64,000 nt of DNA from Marinomonas posidonica_A (GCF_043643765.1 NZ_JBHZSP010000001.1:310001-374000), one strand, 5' to 3'; shown: positions 1-8,916, counted from the first letter of the stretch. Numbers and translations: made by a program. Notes: a model not told the origin generated them from the letters alone.

Positions 1-453
1 GACTTGCTTGCTCGCAGTGATGATTCTTTGCCATCGATTTGGAATTTTGCCAATTTGGCGAAACATGACTCAATGGTTAATACGCCGCCGACTTTCGCTA
101 TTTATTTAGCTGACTTGGTATTTGAGTGGTTGGAAGAGCAGGGTGGTGTCGCAGCAATGGAAGCGGTTAACCAGGCGAAAGCGAAAGCCTTGTATGATTT
201 CATTGATCAAAGCGCATTTTATGCGAACCCAATCGCGCCAGAAAATCGCTCACGTATGAATGTGCCGTTTACCTTGGCAGATGAATCGTTAGAAGCCACT
301 TTTTTGGCAGAGTCTGAGGCCGCTGGCTTGCGTACTTTGGCTGGTCACCGTTCTGTTGGTGGTATGCGTGCCAGTATTTACAACGCTATGCCAATGGAAG
401 GTGTTCAAGCCTTGATTGATTTCATGAAAGCCTTTGAAAAACGTTACGGGTAA
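1..453 (+). CDS. serC: Phosphoserine aminotransferase, C-terminal part
   Basis: This is the last 150 codons of SerC; the frame is open to the first base of the window, so the true start lies upstream. SerC is a PLP enzyme that transaminates 3-phosphohydroxypyruvate with glutamate in serine synthesis and also acts in pyridoxine synthesis. The visible part is the small domain of a class V aminotransferase, with the conserved segment NTPPTFAIY near the cut and GHRSVGGMRASIYNAMP near the end (residues about 114-130 of the visible part). It is followed 3 bp later by pheA, the order known from Pseudomonas. Identification is firm; the PLP lysine lies outside the window. Confidence 0.93.
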   Translation, partial: DLLARSDDSLPSIWNFANLAKHDSMVNTPPTFAIYLADLVFEWLEEQGGVAAMEAVNQAKAKALYDFIDQSAFYANPIAPENRSRMNVPFTLADESLEATFLAESEAAGLRTLAGHRSVGGMRASIYNAMPMEGVQALIDFMKAFEKRYG

Positions 454-456
454 TTT

Positions 457-1578
457 ATGTCTAATTCAAAAACTGCTGTGCCAGACACCTTGCCGCTATT
501 GCGAGATCGCATTGATAGTATCGACTCACAAATTCAGTCCCTGATTAATGAGCGTGCCCGCTGTGCTGAAAAAGTGGCTGAAGTGAAGTTGGCTGAGCAG
601 GGCGATGAAGCTGTTGTTTTCTACCGACCTGAGCGTGAAGCTCAGGTATTGCGACGTGTTATGGAGCGCAATGAAGGACCGCTTGGCAATGAGGAAATGG
701 CGAAAATTTTCCGTCAGGTTATGTCTTCATGTTTGGCTTTAGAAAAACCCATGCGCATTGCCTTTTTAGGGCCTGAAGGTACTTTTACTCAGCAGGCTGC
801 ATTGAAGCATTTTGGTAAGTCCATTATCAGTGCGCCGATGGCGGCAATTGATGAAGTGTTTCGTGAAGTGGAATCCGGTGCGGCTAACTATGGTGTGGTG
901 CCGGTTGAAAATTCTACTGAAGGTGTGGTGAACCACACTTTGGATACCTTCCGAGATTCGCAATTAAAAATTTGCGGTGAGGTGGAAGAGCGAATTCATC
1001 ATCATTTGTTGTTGAGCCCTAATGTAAGTGCGGATGATGTGACACACATTTATTCTCATCAGCAATCTTTGGCTCAGTGTCGTGCTTGGTTGGATCGCTA
1101 TTGGCCGCATGTGGAACGTGTGGCGGTTAGTTCTAACGCTGAAGCGGCACGTTTGGCTGCGGAGGCGGGGCGAAGTGGGCGAGCTATTGCGGCGATCGCC
1201 GGTGAAGTGGCATGTGAATTATACGATTTGGTGAAGGTGTCGGCTAACATTGAAGATCGCCCTGACAACACGACTCGCTTTTTGATTGTGGGCACGCAGG
1301 ATGTGCCAGCAAGTGGTAAAGATAAAACGTCATTACTGATCAGTGCGAAGAATGAGCCGGGTGCTCTGTATCGTTTGTTGGAAGCGTTTGAGCGTCATGG
1401 TGTCGACATGACTCGCCTAGAAACGCGTCCATCTTTGATGAGTCGTTGGGGTTACATCTTTTACATTGACTTTGTTGGGCATTATCAAGATCCAGAATGT
1501 CAGGCTGTCATTGAGGAGCTGCGAGATCGTGCTTCTGAAGTAAAAGTGCTGGGCTCTTATCCTGTGGCGGTGCTGTAA
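457..1578 (+). CDS. pheA: Bifunctional chorismate mutase/prephenate dehydratase (P-protein)
   Basis: The enzyme converts chorismate to prephenate and then to phenylpyruvate, the committed steps of phenylalanine synthesis, in the cytosol. Three parts are visible: an AroQ-type chorismate mutase helix bundle (about residues 10-95), a prephenate dehydratase domain (about 100-275, beginning IAFLGPEGTFTQQAA and holding the motif VPVENSTEGVV), and a C-terminal ACT domain (about 290-370, with LLISAKNEPGALYRLL and ETRPS) that binds phenylalanine for feedback inhibition. At 373 residues it has the usual family length. It is tightly packed between serC and the tyrA-aroA fusion (3 and 6 bp gaps), so an operon is likely. 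The Pseudomonas cluster has hisC after pheA; here it is missing. Confidence 0.97.
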   Translation: MSNSKTAVPDTLPLLRDRIDSIDSQIQSLINERARCAEKVAEVKLAEQGDEAVVFYRPEREAQVLRRVMERNEGPLGNEEMAKIFRQVMSSCLALEKPMRIAFLGPEGTFTQQAALKHFGKSIISAPMAAIDEVFREVESGAANYGVVPVENSTEGVVNHTLDTFRDSQLKICGEVEERIHHHLLLSPNVSADDVTHIYSHQQSLAQCRAWLDRYWPHVERVAVSSNAEAARLAAEAGRSGRAIAAIAGEVACELYDLVKVSANIEDRPDNTTRFLIVGTQDVPASGKDKTSLLISAKNEPGALYRLLEAFERHGVDMTRLETRPSLMSRWGYIFYIDFVGHYQDPECQAVIEELRDRASEVKVLGSYPVAVL

Positions 1579-1584
1579 TTAGCG

Positions 1585-3822
1585 ATGAGTGAATCTACAT
1601 TGTCAGAAAATCGATTGAAGCACGACCAATTTTCCTTTGGAAAAGTCATGATTGTTGGCTTGGGCATGATTGGTGGTTCTTTTGCGAAAGCGCTAAAAGA
1701 AAGAGGCTTGGCAGAACTTTATGCCGTTGATCGCCGTGAAGGTGAGTTGGCCTTGGGGGTCTCAACTGGGGTCATTGATTATCCAGCCGAATTGAGTGAG
1801 CAATACATTGCTCAGATGGATGTCATTGTATTGGCTACGCCGGTGCGTGCCATGGCCTCTGTGTTGGCTGATATTAAACCGTACCTTGCTGAACATACTT
1901 TGTTGACCGATGTTGGTTCAACGAAAGGCAGTGTGGTGGAGGCTGCGGTGTCTGTATTTGGTCATATGCCGGCTAACTTTATTCCCGGTCACCCGATTGC
2001 TGGTGCGGAGAAAAGTGGTGTATTGGCCGCTAATTCTCAATTGTTTGAAAAGCACATGGCAATTGTAACGCCTGTTGCCGATAGTGACCCTGTGCTAGTG
2101 GATCGTTTGCATCGATTGTGGCGCGCGATTGGTGCAGACGTTGTGAGTATGGATGTTGAGCACCATGATCATGTGTTGGCATCGTCTAGTCACTTACCTC
2201 ATTTGTTGGCCTATACCTTAGTTGATGCTCTAGCCAACAGTGATCGTAGTCAGGATGTCTTTAAGTTTGCGGCTGGTGGTTTTCGTGATTTTACCCGAAT
2301 TGCTTCCAGTGATCCTGTGATGTGGCGCGATGTGTTTTTAGCCAACAAAGAGGCGACCTTAGCCACGCTTGACCAGTTTACGGCGCGTTTGGCGGATATG
2401 CGTGAGGCCATTGAACAGGGTGATGGCGCGAGTATGTTTGGTGTTTTTACTCGAGCAAAGTCTGCTCGAGATCATTTCTTAAGGTTGCTTGAACAGCGTA
2501 CTATTGCGCCGCAAAAAGATACCAGTTCAGTTTCTGTGTCAGTTTTACCTGCGTCTGTTATAAAAGGTGAAATTTCTTTGCCTGGTGACAAATCCTTGTC
2601 ACATATTGCGATTACTATGGCTGCGCTTTCAAAAGGTGTGAGTCAATTAACGAATGTTTGTCTCGATAACAGCGTTCGAGTCACGATTCAGGCATTACGT
2701 GATATGGGTGTGGTCATTGAGGCTCTGTCAGGCAGTTCATTGCGGGTGCATGGTGTTGGCTTACGAGGCCTGAGAGCGCCAATAGCGCCGATTAATTTGC
2801 ATCAGTCTGAATTAAGTTTGTATGTGTTGTTACCTGTGTTGGCTGGGCAGTCTTTTCAGGTTTCTGTCACGGCAGACGATCCTCTTTTAAATCGCGTTCG
2901 AACGGATGTGTTTGATCTAATAAGGTCAATGGGGGCTGACTTAGCATTTGAGCGTGAAGACTGTTTGCCGGTTAAAATGACGCCTGCTGTGCCTAAAATT
3001 TTGTCTTTCAGTTTGGACGGGGCGTCGCAAAAATTAATTGTCAGTGCCTTCATGGCGTGTTTGTTTGCAGAACAAGATGCGAGTTTGACGCATACGCCGC
3101 AAGACGTCACTCAAATGGAAGTTTTATTACAACGCTTTGGTGTGCTTGTTACACGTTCTGAAACGGCAATATCGGTTGTATCGGGTGAGCTGATCTCAAC
3201 GGATGTTGAGATAGTTGCGGATATGTACAGCTCTGCTTGGATGGTGTTATTGGCCAGTTTGTTGCCTGGTTCTGAGCTGGTGATAACGAATTTAGGCTTA
3301 GATGCCAGAGCGTTTGCATATTTTGCTTTGCTTAAGCAGATTGGGGCCGATATTGAGATGCCTGCTAAAGGTGTCTCCGGTTTATATGAAGGGCGAGTCG
3401 TGGTGCGCTTTGCTGAGTTGTCAGCGTTTCAGTTGTCAGCTGAGCAGACAAATCAGTTAAGGACCCTAATGCCGTTGCTTTGTGTGGCGGCGGCTTATGC
3501 TAAAGGTCAATCTCGAATGGATGGTATTGGGCAACTGCCTTATTACCATGAAGACAGAGTCTTAGCCCTGATCGATGCGTTTGGTTTGGTGCAAGTGAAT
3601 GCTCAGATTGAAAGTGGTTGTTTGGGCATTGATGGCGGTGTTCCACACGGTGGGGAATTGGACTGCGCGGGTGATCAATATTTGGCGCTTGCTATGTTGG
3701 CGCTGGGAGTAAGAAGCAAAACGATTACTCAAATAGAAGATTGCCAAACATTATTAGAAGAATTTAGTGAGTTAGACGCGCAGGCTAAGCAATTAGGTTT
3801 ACATTGCTCAGTGGCGCAATAG
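1585..3822 (+). CDS. tyrA: Prephenate dehydrogenase fused to a degenerate EPSP synthase-like domain
   Basis: Residues about 20-310 form a TyrA dehydrogenase (prephenate or arogenate to the tyrosine precursor), with a Rossmann motif GLGMIGGS at 25-32, GHPIAGAEKSG and SHLPHLLAYTL, so this half looks active. Residues about 325-745 align along their whole length with the AroA half of the Pseudomonas TyrA-AroA fusion, but key EPSP synthase positions are altered: in the PGDKS motif (333-337) the lysine stays but the phosphate-binding arginine is Ile341; the GNSGTSMR loop reads HQSELSLY (406-413); the residue matching E. coli Asp313 is Thr627; RVKESDR reads PYYHEDR (652-658), putting His655 at catalytic Glu341; HGDHR reads AGDQY. 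The 410-codon frame is nonetheless uninterrupted. I infer a pseudoenzyme domain and a second, working aroA elsewhere. The 745 residues match the usual fusion length. Confidence 0.92.
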   Translation: MSESTLSENRLKHDQFSFGKVMIVGLGMIGGSFAKALKERGLAELYAVDRREGELALGVSTGVIDYPAELSEQYIAQMDVIVLATPVRAMASVLADIKPYLAEHTLLTDVGSTKGSVVEAAVSVFGHMPANFIPGHPIAGAEKSGVLAANSQLFEKHMAIVTPVADSDPVLVDRLHRLWRAIGADVVSMDVEHHDHVLASSSHLPHLLAYTLVDALANSDRSQDVFKFAAGGFRDFTRIASSDPVMWRDVFLANKEATLATLDQFTARLADMREAIEQGDGASMFGVFTRAKSARDHFLRLLEQRTIAPQKDTSSVSVSVLPASVIKGEISLPGDKSLSHIAITMAALSKGVSQLTNVCLDNSVRVTIQALRDMGVVIEALSGSSLRVHGVGLRGLRAPIAPINLHQSELSLYVLLPVLAGQSFQVSVTADDPLLNRVRTDVFDLIRSMGADLAFEREDCLPVKMTPAVPKILSFSLDGASQKLIVSAFMACLFAEQDASLTHTPQDVTQMEVLLQRFGVLVTRSETAISVVSGELISTDVEIVADMYSSAWMVLLASLLPGSELVITNLGLDARAFAYFALLKQIGADIEMPAKGVSGLYEGRVVVRFAELSAFQLSAEQTNQLRTLMPLLCVAAAYAKGQSRMDGIGQLPYYHEDRVLALIDAFGLVQVNAQIESGCLGIDGGVPHGGELDCAGDQYLALAMLALGVRSKTITQIEDCQTLLEEFSELDAQAKQLGLHCSVAQ

Positions 3823-3840
3823 TTTTTAAGAGGAATAGTT

Positions 3841-4524
3841 ATGATTAACCAAGGCCCAGTTATTACGATTGATGGTCCAAGTGGTGCAGGTAAAGGCACA
3901 GTAAGTCAATTGGTAGCAGAAAAGCTGGGATGGCATTTGTTAGACAGTGGTGCTTTGTATCGACTTTTAGCGTTGGCAGTGTCACACCACGGTATGTCTG
4001 AAAATGATGTGGAAACACTAAAGGTGTTGGCTGAGCATTTGGATATTCAGTTCCAGCAGTCGGCTGAAGGCAAGGTTGAAATTGTGCTTGAGGGTGAGGT
4101 GGTCACTCAGGCAATCCGTACGGAAGAAGTGGGCAACGCGGCATCAAAATTAGCGGCGATTCCAGAAGTGCGTCAGGGTTTATTGCTTCGTCAACGAGCG
4201 TTCGCACAAGCGCCAGGTTTGGTGGCGGATGGTCGTGATATGGGGACGGTTGTTTTTCCTTCTGCGCAAATTAAAATCTTTTTGACGGCGTCCGCTGAAG
4301 AGCGCGCACAAAGACGTCTTCTGCAATTGCAGCAAAAAGGTGAAACTGTTAATCTAGAGACATTAGTTAAAACGATTAAAGAGCGTGACGAGCGTGATGC
4401 AAATCGTGTGATCGCGCCACTTGTCCCTGCGGCCGGTGCGCTTGTAATCGATAGTACTGACTTAACCATAGAACAAGTTGTTGAAATCATCCTTGCTGAA
4501 ACAGCCAAGGCGGGTTTTGTATAG
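3841..4524 (+). CDS. cmk: Cytidylate kinase
   Basis: Phosphorylates CMP and dCMP with ATP in pyrimidine salvage and RNA turnover. The P-loop IDGPSGAGKGT lies at residues 10-20, followed by the substrate-binding segment LLDSGALYR and the motif VADGRDMGTVVFP; basic residues in RDERDANR fit the lid. At 227 residues it has the normal length of the bacterial Cmk family. A purine-rich ribosome binding site (AAGAGGAA) precedes the ATG. It follows tyrA-aroA by 18 bp and precedes rpsA, the widely conserved cmk-rpsA order. Confidence 0.97.
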   Translation: MINQGPVITIDGPSGAGKGTVSQLVAEKLGWHLLDSGALYRLLALAVSHHGMSENDVETLKVLAEHLDIQFQQSAEGKVEIVLEGEVVTQAIRTEEVGNAASKLAAIPEVRQGLLLRQRAFAQAPGLVADGRDMGTVVFPSAQIKIFLTASAEERAQRRLLQLQQKGETVNLETLVKTIKERDERDANRVIAPLVPAAGALVIDSTDLTIEQVVEIILAETAKAGFV

Positions 4525-4595
4525 CTTGTTCTTTTTCGCATGTGTTCTTTTTTGTGCGTTAAGTGTGCTAAAATAGTTTAAATGTTAACCAAGTC

Positions 4596-4649
4596 GATGT
4601 GGGGGCCAGTAAACCTGTATCGCAAATTTTATAAAAATTGACCCACATC
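4596..4649 (+). promoter_or_regulatory. Structured rpsA 5' leader (long-range stem)
   Basis: The 181-bp cmk-rpsA gap holds an 8-bp perfect stem, GATGTGGG (4596-4603) with CCCACATC (4642-4649), enclosing a 38-nt segment with an inner A/T hairpin (about 4625-4639). An A/T-rich possible -10 (TAAAAT, 4569-4574) lies just upstream, without a good -35. In E. coli the rpsA leader folds into hairpins through which protein S1 represses its own translation; the same role here is inferred. Confidence 0.5.
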
Positions 4650-4705
4650 TTGCTGGCAGTGTGGTTAAGACTTAGTTCAACTAGGTCGATTATATAGGAA
4701 ATACA

Positions 4706-6388
4706 ATGACTCAAAGCTTCGCAGAACTGTTTGAAGAAAGCCTACAAAGCGTTGAAATGGCGCCAGGCTCAATTGTTACTGGTATCATTGTTGATATCGA
4801 CAATGAATGGGTAACTGTTCATGCAGGTCTTAAATCTGAAGGCGTAATTCCTCGTTCTCAGTTCCTAACGGAAAGTGGTGAGTTCAACTTAAACATCGGT
4901 GACGAAGTTAAAGTTGCACTTGACGCTGTTGAAGATGGTTTCGGTGAGACTAAATTGTCTCGTGAAAAAGCTAAGCGTGCAGAGACTTGGTCTGTGCTTG
5001 AAAAAGCTTACGAAGAAAATGCCATCGTTAACGGTGTGATTAACGGTAAGGTCAAAGGTGGCTTCACTGTTGATATCGCTAACATCCGTGCTTTCTTGCC
5101 TGGTTCTTTGGTAGATGTTCGCCCAATCCGCGACACGTCTCATTTGGAAGGTGTGGATCTAGAGTTCAAACTTATCAAGCTTGATCAAAAACGTAACAAC
5201 GTTGTTGTTTCTCGTCGTGCCGTTATGGAAGCGACTAACAGCGCTGAACGTGAAACATTACTTGCTTCTCTTGAAGAAGGTCAAGAAGTTAAAGGTATCG
5301 TTAAGAACCTTACTGACTACGGTGCATTCGTTGATCTTGGTGGTGTTGATGGTCTTCTACACATCACTGACATGGCTTGGAAGCGCATTAAGCACCCAAG
5401 CGAAATCATTGCTGTTGGCGATGAGATCGATGTTAAAGTTCTTAAGTTCGACCGTGAGCGTAACCGTGTATCACTAGGTCTTAAGCAGTTGGGTGAAGAT
5501 CCATGGGTAGCAATCAAAGCCCGTTACCCAGAAAACACTAAAGTAACGGCTAAAGTTACTAACTTGACTGACTACGGTTGTTTCGCCGAGTTGGAAGAGG
5601 GTGTTGAAGGTCTTGTTCACGTTTCTGAAATGGACTGGACTAACAAGAACATCCACCCATCTAAAGTTGTCCAAATTGGCGACGAAGTTGAGGTTATGGT
5701 TCTTGATATCGACGAAGAACGTCGTCGTATCTCTTTGGGTATCAAGCAGTGCACAATGAACCCATGGGAAGAATTTGCTACTTCTTTCAACAAAGGCGAC
5801 AAGATCTCTGGTGCCATCAAGTCTATCACTGACTTCGGTGTGTTCATCGGTCTTGACGGCGGCATTGACGGTCTAGTTCACCTTTCTGACCTATCTTGGG
5901 ATGAAGCTGGTGAAGAAGCAGTTCGTCAATACAAGAAAGGCGATATGCTAGAAACAGTTGTATTGTCTATCGATGCTGAGCGCGAGCGTATCTCTCTAGG
6001 TGTTAAACAACTAGAAGAAGATCCTTTCCTAGCTTACGTTGCTGAAAACGACAAAGGCACTATCGTAAACGGTACTGTTTCTGAAGTTGATGCTAAAGGT
6101 GCTGTTGTGACACTTTCTGAAGGTGTTGAAGCGACTCTTAAAGTATCTGAAATCAGCCGTGAACGTGTTGAAGATGCAACAACTGCTCTTAAAGAAGGTG
6201 ACTCTGTAGAAGCGGCGATCATCAATGTTGATCGTAAAGCTCGTACTATCACGCTTTCTATCAAGCAGAAAGATGCTACTGAAGAAAAAGCGGCGATGAA
6301 GTCTCACTCTGAGAAGCAACAAGTTGAAGCAAATGGTCCAACCACTATCGGTGATTTGATCAAAGCACAATTGGAAGGCCAAGAGTAA
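4706..6388 (+). CDS. rpsA: 30S ribosomal protein S1
   Basis: S1 binds mRNA at the 30S platform and lets structured or weak-SD messages be translated. The protein has six S1 (OB-fold) repeats, recognisable by recurring segments such as DYGAFVDLGGVDGLLHITD, TDYGCFAELEEGVEGLVHVSE and TDFGVFIGLDGGIDGLVHLSD; the first two repeats, which dock on the ribosome, are the more divergent ones. At 560 residues it matches the enterobacterial protein (557). Codon use is strongly biased, as expected for a very highly expressed gene. A terminator follows directly, whereas many gammaproteobacteria have ihfB at this position. Confidence 0.98.
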   Translation: MTQSFAELFEESLQSVEMAPGSIVTGIIVDIDNEWVTVHAGLKSEGVIPRSQFLTESGEFNLNIGDEVKVALDAVEDGFGETKLSREKAKRAETWSVLEKAYEENAIVNGVINGKVKGGFTVDIANIRAFLPGSLVDVRPIRDTSHLEGVDLEFKLIKLDQKRNNVVVSRRAVMEATNSAERETLLASLEEGQEVKGIVKNLTDYGAFVDLGGVDGLLHITDMAWKRIKHPSEIIAVGDEIDVKVLKFDRERNRVSLGLKQLGEDPWVAIKARYPENTKVTAKVTNLTDYGCFAELEEGVEGLVHVSEMDWTNKNIHPSKVVQIGDEVEVMVLDIDEERRRISLGIKQCTMNPWEEFATSFNKGDKISGAIKSITDFGVFIGLDGGIDGLVHLSDLSWDEAGEEAVRQYKKGDMLETVVLSIDAERERISLGVKQLEEDPFLAYVAENDKGTIVNGTVSEVDAKGAVVTLSEGVEATLKVSEISRERVEDATTALKEGDSVEAAIINVDRKARTITLSIKQKDATEEKAAMKSHSEKQQVEANGPTTIGDLIKAQLEGQE

Positions 6389-6410
6389 TTTTTACTCTTT
6401 CGTCTTGATG

Positions 6411-6439
6411 AAAAAGCGAGCCTCTGGCTCGCTTTTTTT
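6411..6439 (+). terminator. Intrinsic terminator after rpsA
   Basis: A 7-bp GC-rich stem, GCGAGCC (6416-6422) with GGCTCGC (6426-6432), has a 3-nt loop and is flanked by A and T runs, ending in seven T. It closes the rpsA unit 22 bp after the stop. Confidence 0.9.
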
Positions 6440-6521
6440 ATGCGTATTTTTTGATGGATAATCTTGACAATAAAACTATACACAGAACATGTGGATAACC
6501 ATGGGTATAGCTAACCTAAGG

Positions 6522-6794
6522 TCAGTTTAGTGAGTCTAAAAGTGCTTTTATGTCCTCTTCATCCCAATCCTCTTTTTCAATTAAGCTTTTTAACGTATTG
6601 TTTTTCTTAGTTTTACTTAAGTTTTCTTGGAATTTTGCATAATGGAAATCTTTGATTAGCTTTTCATCTTCTTTTGATCGATAAATGTTCGCTGTAGGCT
6701 CGTCAGGGATTGGATCTTGACGGACATTCTTCGCGTTATTTGGGTCAAGTTGGTTGATTTTCTTATAAGTATTTAAAAATTGTTTTTTGATCAT
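6522..6794 (-). CDS. Small acidic hypothetical protein
   Basis: I do not recognise this 90-residue protein. It is charged and probably mostly helical, rich in Lys, Asp, Glu and Asn, with no signal peptide, membrane segment or cysteine. The C-terminal segment KEDWDEEDIKALLDSL is acidic and amphipathic. A GTG at 6806 would overlap the trmO stop, but ATG at 6794 has a good ribosome binding site (GAGG, 6 nt away), so I prefer the ATG. It sits directly downstream of trmO on the same strand, with the stop of trmO 9 bp before this ATG, and is likely co-transcribed with it. Confidence 0.65.
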   Translation of the reverse strand: MIKKQFLNTYKKINQLDPNNAKNVRQDPIPDEPTANIYRSKEDEKLIKDFHYAKFQENLSKTKKNNTLKSLIEKEDWDEEDIKALLDSLN

Positions 6795-6802
6795 ACTTAA
6801 CC

Positions 6803-7525
6803 TCACTTTACTTGTTCAATTTCGATGATTTCGAAATATTGATCCTTTGCTTGCCATCTAATGTTTAAATCCCACAGGCTGATGCCGTGTTCTCGATCGA
6901 TTTGATTGGCTAAATAAGAGGGTCTTGGGTCTTGTTCTATGATTTGTGTAATTAAAGTATATAGGTCTTTTTCTAAGTTGGCTGAAAAAGTGGCACATTG
7001 CTGTTGTGCTTTTACTGTAAATACGACGGGTTTAGGTTGGCTTCTTTCTGTCGTTGGCGTAAATGAACTGGTCGCTTGAGGAAGGCAATCTGAATAGGGT
7101 AAGTAGGGTTTTATGTCTAGGATGGGGGTACCATCCAGTAGATCAGCACCATGAAGATCAATCAAAATGCGTTTATCTTGTTGGTGGATTTTGCCTATTT
7201 TGACTACCGATAATCCAATAGGGTTTGGGCGATGGGTTGACCTTGTGGCAAAGACGCCCATTTTGCTTTTTCCGCCTAATCTGGGTGGGCGAACTTTGGC
7301 TTTCCAGCCTTCGCTGATGCAGGCGTGAAACACGAACTGCACCCATATGTGTGAATAGGCTTCGATGCCGTCTAGTGTATCGATTCTGTTATAGGGTGGC
7401 AGCAATTCAAGTTGCGCGGTCGCCATGGTAACGAGCCCGGGTTGTCTAGGAATGCCAAATTTTTCTTGGTAACACGAGTGGACAATGCCAATGCTGGTAA
7501 ATTGGAAGGCGTCAGTTGAGGGCAC
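6803..7525 (-). CDS. trmO: tRNA (N6-threonylcarbamoyladenosine37-N6)-methyltransferase
   Basis: TrmO (YaeB/TsaA family) uses SAM to methylate t6A37 of tRNA-Thr. The N-terminal beta-barrel domain is clear: SIGIVHSCYQEKFGIPRQPG near residues 11-30, YSHIWVQFVFH, and the SAM-binding segment GVFATRSTHRPNPIGLS around residues 91-107, the family signature. The C-terminal part (about 150-240) carries the small extra domain usual in gammaproteobacteria, including LANQIDREHGISLWDLNIRW. At 240 residues the length is normal. It is divergent from proA and heads a two-gene minus-strand unit with the small hypothetical gene. Confidence 0.93.
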   Translation of the reverse strand: MPSTDAFQFTSIGIVHSCYQEKFGIPRQPGLVTMATAQLELLPPYNRIDTLDGIEAYSHIWVQFVFHACISEGWKAKVRPPRLGGKSKMGVFATRSTHRPNPIGLSVVKIGKIHQQDKRILIDLHGADLLDGTPILDIKPYLPYSDCLPQATSSFTPTTERSQPKPVVFTVKAQQQCATFSANLEKDLYTLITQIIEQDPRPSYLANQIDREHGISLWDLNIRWQAKDQYFEIIEIEQVK

Positions 7526-7656
7526 GTTTGGATCCTTTCATGTAAAACTGCACGGGACGAATAAATATATTGTGATAGTATACTGTTTCGCATAGAGGTA
7601 TTTGACTGATTTTGTTGTCAGATGCGTATTTTTTATTATTTAGTTTGAGATGAAAA

Positions 7657-8916
7657 ATGTCTTTAGAATCGTATATGAATCAAATTGGACAGCAGGCACG
7701 GGCGGCGTCACGCTTGCTTGCTAAGGCGTCAACGGAACAAAAAAACATGGCTCTTTTTGCCATGGCTGAAGCGTTGGAAGCTGCTCGCCCCAAGTTGATC
7801 GAAGAAAATGCGAAAGACATGAAGAACGGAGCAGAAAAGGGTTTAGATTCCGCAATGTTGGATCGCTTGTTGCTTACCGATGTGCGCATTGACGGTATGA
7901 TTGAAGGTCTAAAGCAAGTGGCCTCACTGTCAGATCCTGTGGGTGAAATTTCCAATATGGCGTATCTGCCTTCTGGTATTCAGCGAGGTCAAATGCGAGT
8001 GCCACTCGGTGTGGTCGGCATTATTTATGAGTCTCGTCCAAATGTGACCATTGATGCGGCCAGTTTATGTTTGAAATCTGGCAATGCAACGATTCTGCGT
8101 GGTGGTTCAGAAGCCTTTTATTCTAACCAGATGATTGCGGCTGCCATTTCAACTGGATTAGAGAAAGTTGGCTTGCCAGCAACGGCAGTGCAGGTGATCA
8201 ATACCACCGATCGGACTGCGGTGGGTAAGTTGATTACCATGCCAGAGTTTGTCGATGTCATTGTGCCTCGTGGTGGCAAAGGCTTGATCGAACGCATTAG
8301 TACTGATGCTCGTGTTCCTGTGATTAAACACCTTGATGGTAATTGCCATGTTTATGTGGATGACGAGGCGGACTTTGATAAGGCTTATAAGATTGTTATC
8401 AATGCTAAAACTCGTCGTTATGGTGTGTGTAATGCGATGGAGTCTTTGTTATTGCATAAGGACGTTGCCGCGGATTTCTTTCCTCGTATTCTGGCAACCT
8501 TTGAAGAAAAGGGCGTGGAATTATTCGGCTGTCCTGTGACGCAAGCTCTGTCTGATAAGGTCGGTGTGGCTACGGAAGAAGATTGGTACACGGAATACAC
8601 AGCGCCTAAACTATCGATCAAAGTCGTTGAGGATATGGATGAGGCGATTGCTCATATCAATAAATACGGTTCTCATCACACGGATGCTATTGTGACTCAG
8701 AACTACACAAAAAGCCGGGCTTTCATGACGGAAGTCGATTCCTCATCGGTTATGGTGAATGCTTCAACTGCTTTTGCGGATGGTTTTGAGTATGGTTTTG
8801 GTGCTGAAATTGGTATTTCAACCGATAAAATTCATGCCCGAGGACCAGTTGGTTTGATTGGTTTAACCAGTCAAAAATACATCGTGTTAGGCGATGGTCA
8901 TACCCGTGACAATTGA
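7657..8916 (+). CDS. proA: Glutamate-5-semialdehyde dehydrogenase (gamma-glutamyl phosphate reductase)
   Basis: Reduces gamma-glutamyl phosphate to glutamate semialdehyde with NADPH, the second step of proline synthesis. Aldehyde-dehydrogenase fold with the segment GVVGIIYESRPNVT, the cofactor-binding region LRGGSEAFYSN, and the catalytic cysteine at about residue 258 in YGVCNAMESLL. At 419 residues the length is normal. proB is not adjacent. The last codons overlap the start of nadD by 23 bp, so the two are probably translationally coupled. Confidence 0.97.
   Translation: MSLESYMNQIGQQARAASRLLAKASTEQKNMALFAMAEALEAARPKLIEENAKDMKNGAEKGLDSAMLDRLLLTDVRIDGMIEGLKQVASLSDPVGEISNMAYLPSGIQRGQMRVPLGVVGIIYESRPNVTIDAASLCLKSGNATILRGGSEAFYSNQMIAAAISTGLEKVGLPATAVQVINTTDRTAVGKLITMPEFVDVIVPRGGKGLIERISTDARVPVIKHLDGNCHVYVDDEADFDKAYKIVINAKTRRYGVCNAMESLLLHKDVAADFFPRILATFEEKGVELFGCPVTQALSDKVGVATEEDWYTEYTAPKLSIKVVEDMDEAIAHINKYGSHHTDAIVTQNYTKSRAFMTEVDSSSVMVNASTAFADGFEYGFGAEIGISTDKIHARGPVGLIGLTSQKYIVLGDGHTRDN

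Noticed and set aside
4191..4541. 116-codon frame opposite cmk
   Set aside because: No ribosome binding site or domain; cmk is certain.
5181..5477. 98-codon plus-strand frame inside rpsA
   Set aside because: It overlaps the S1 repeats in another frame; a shadow of a strongly biased gene.
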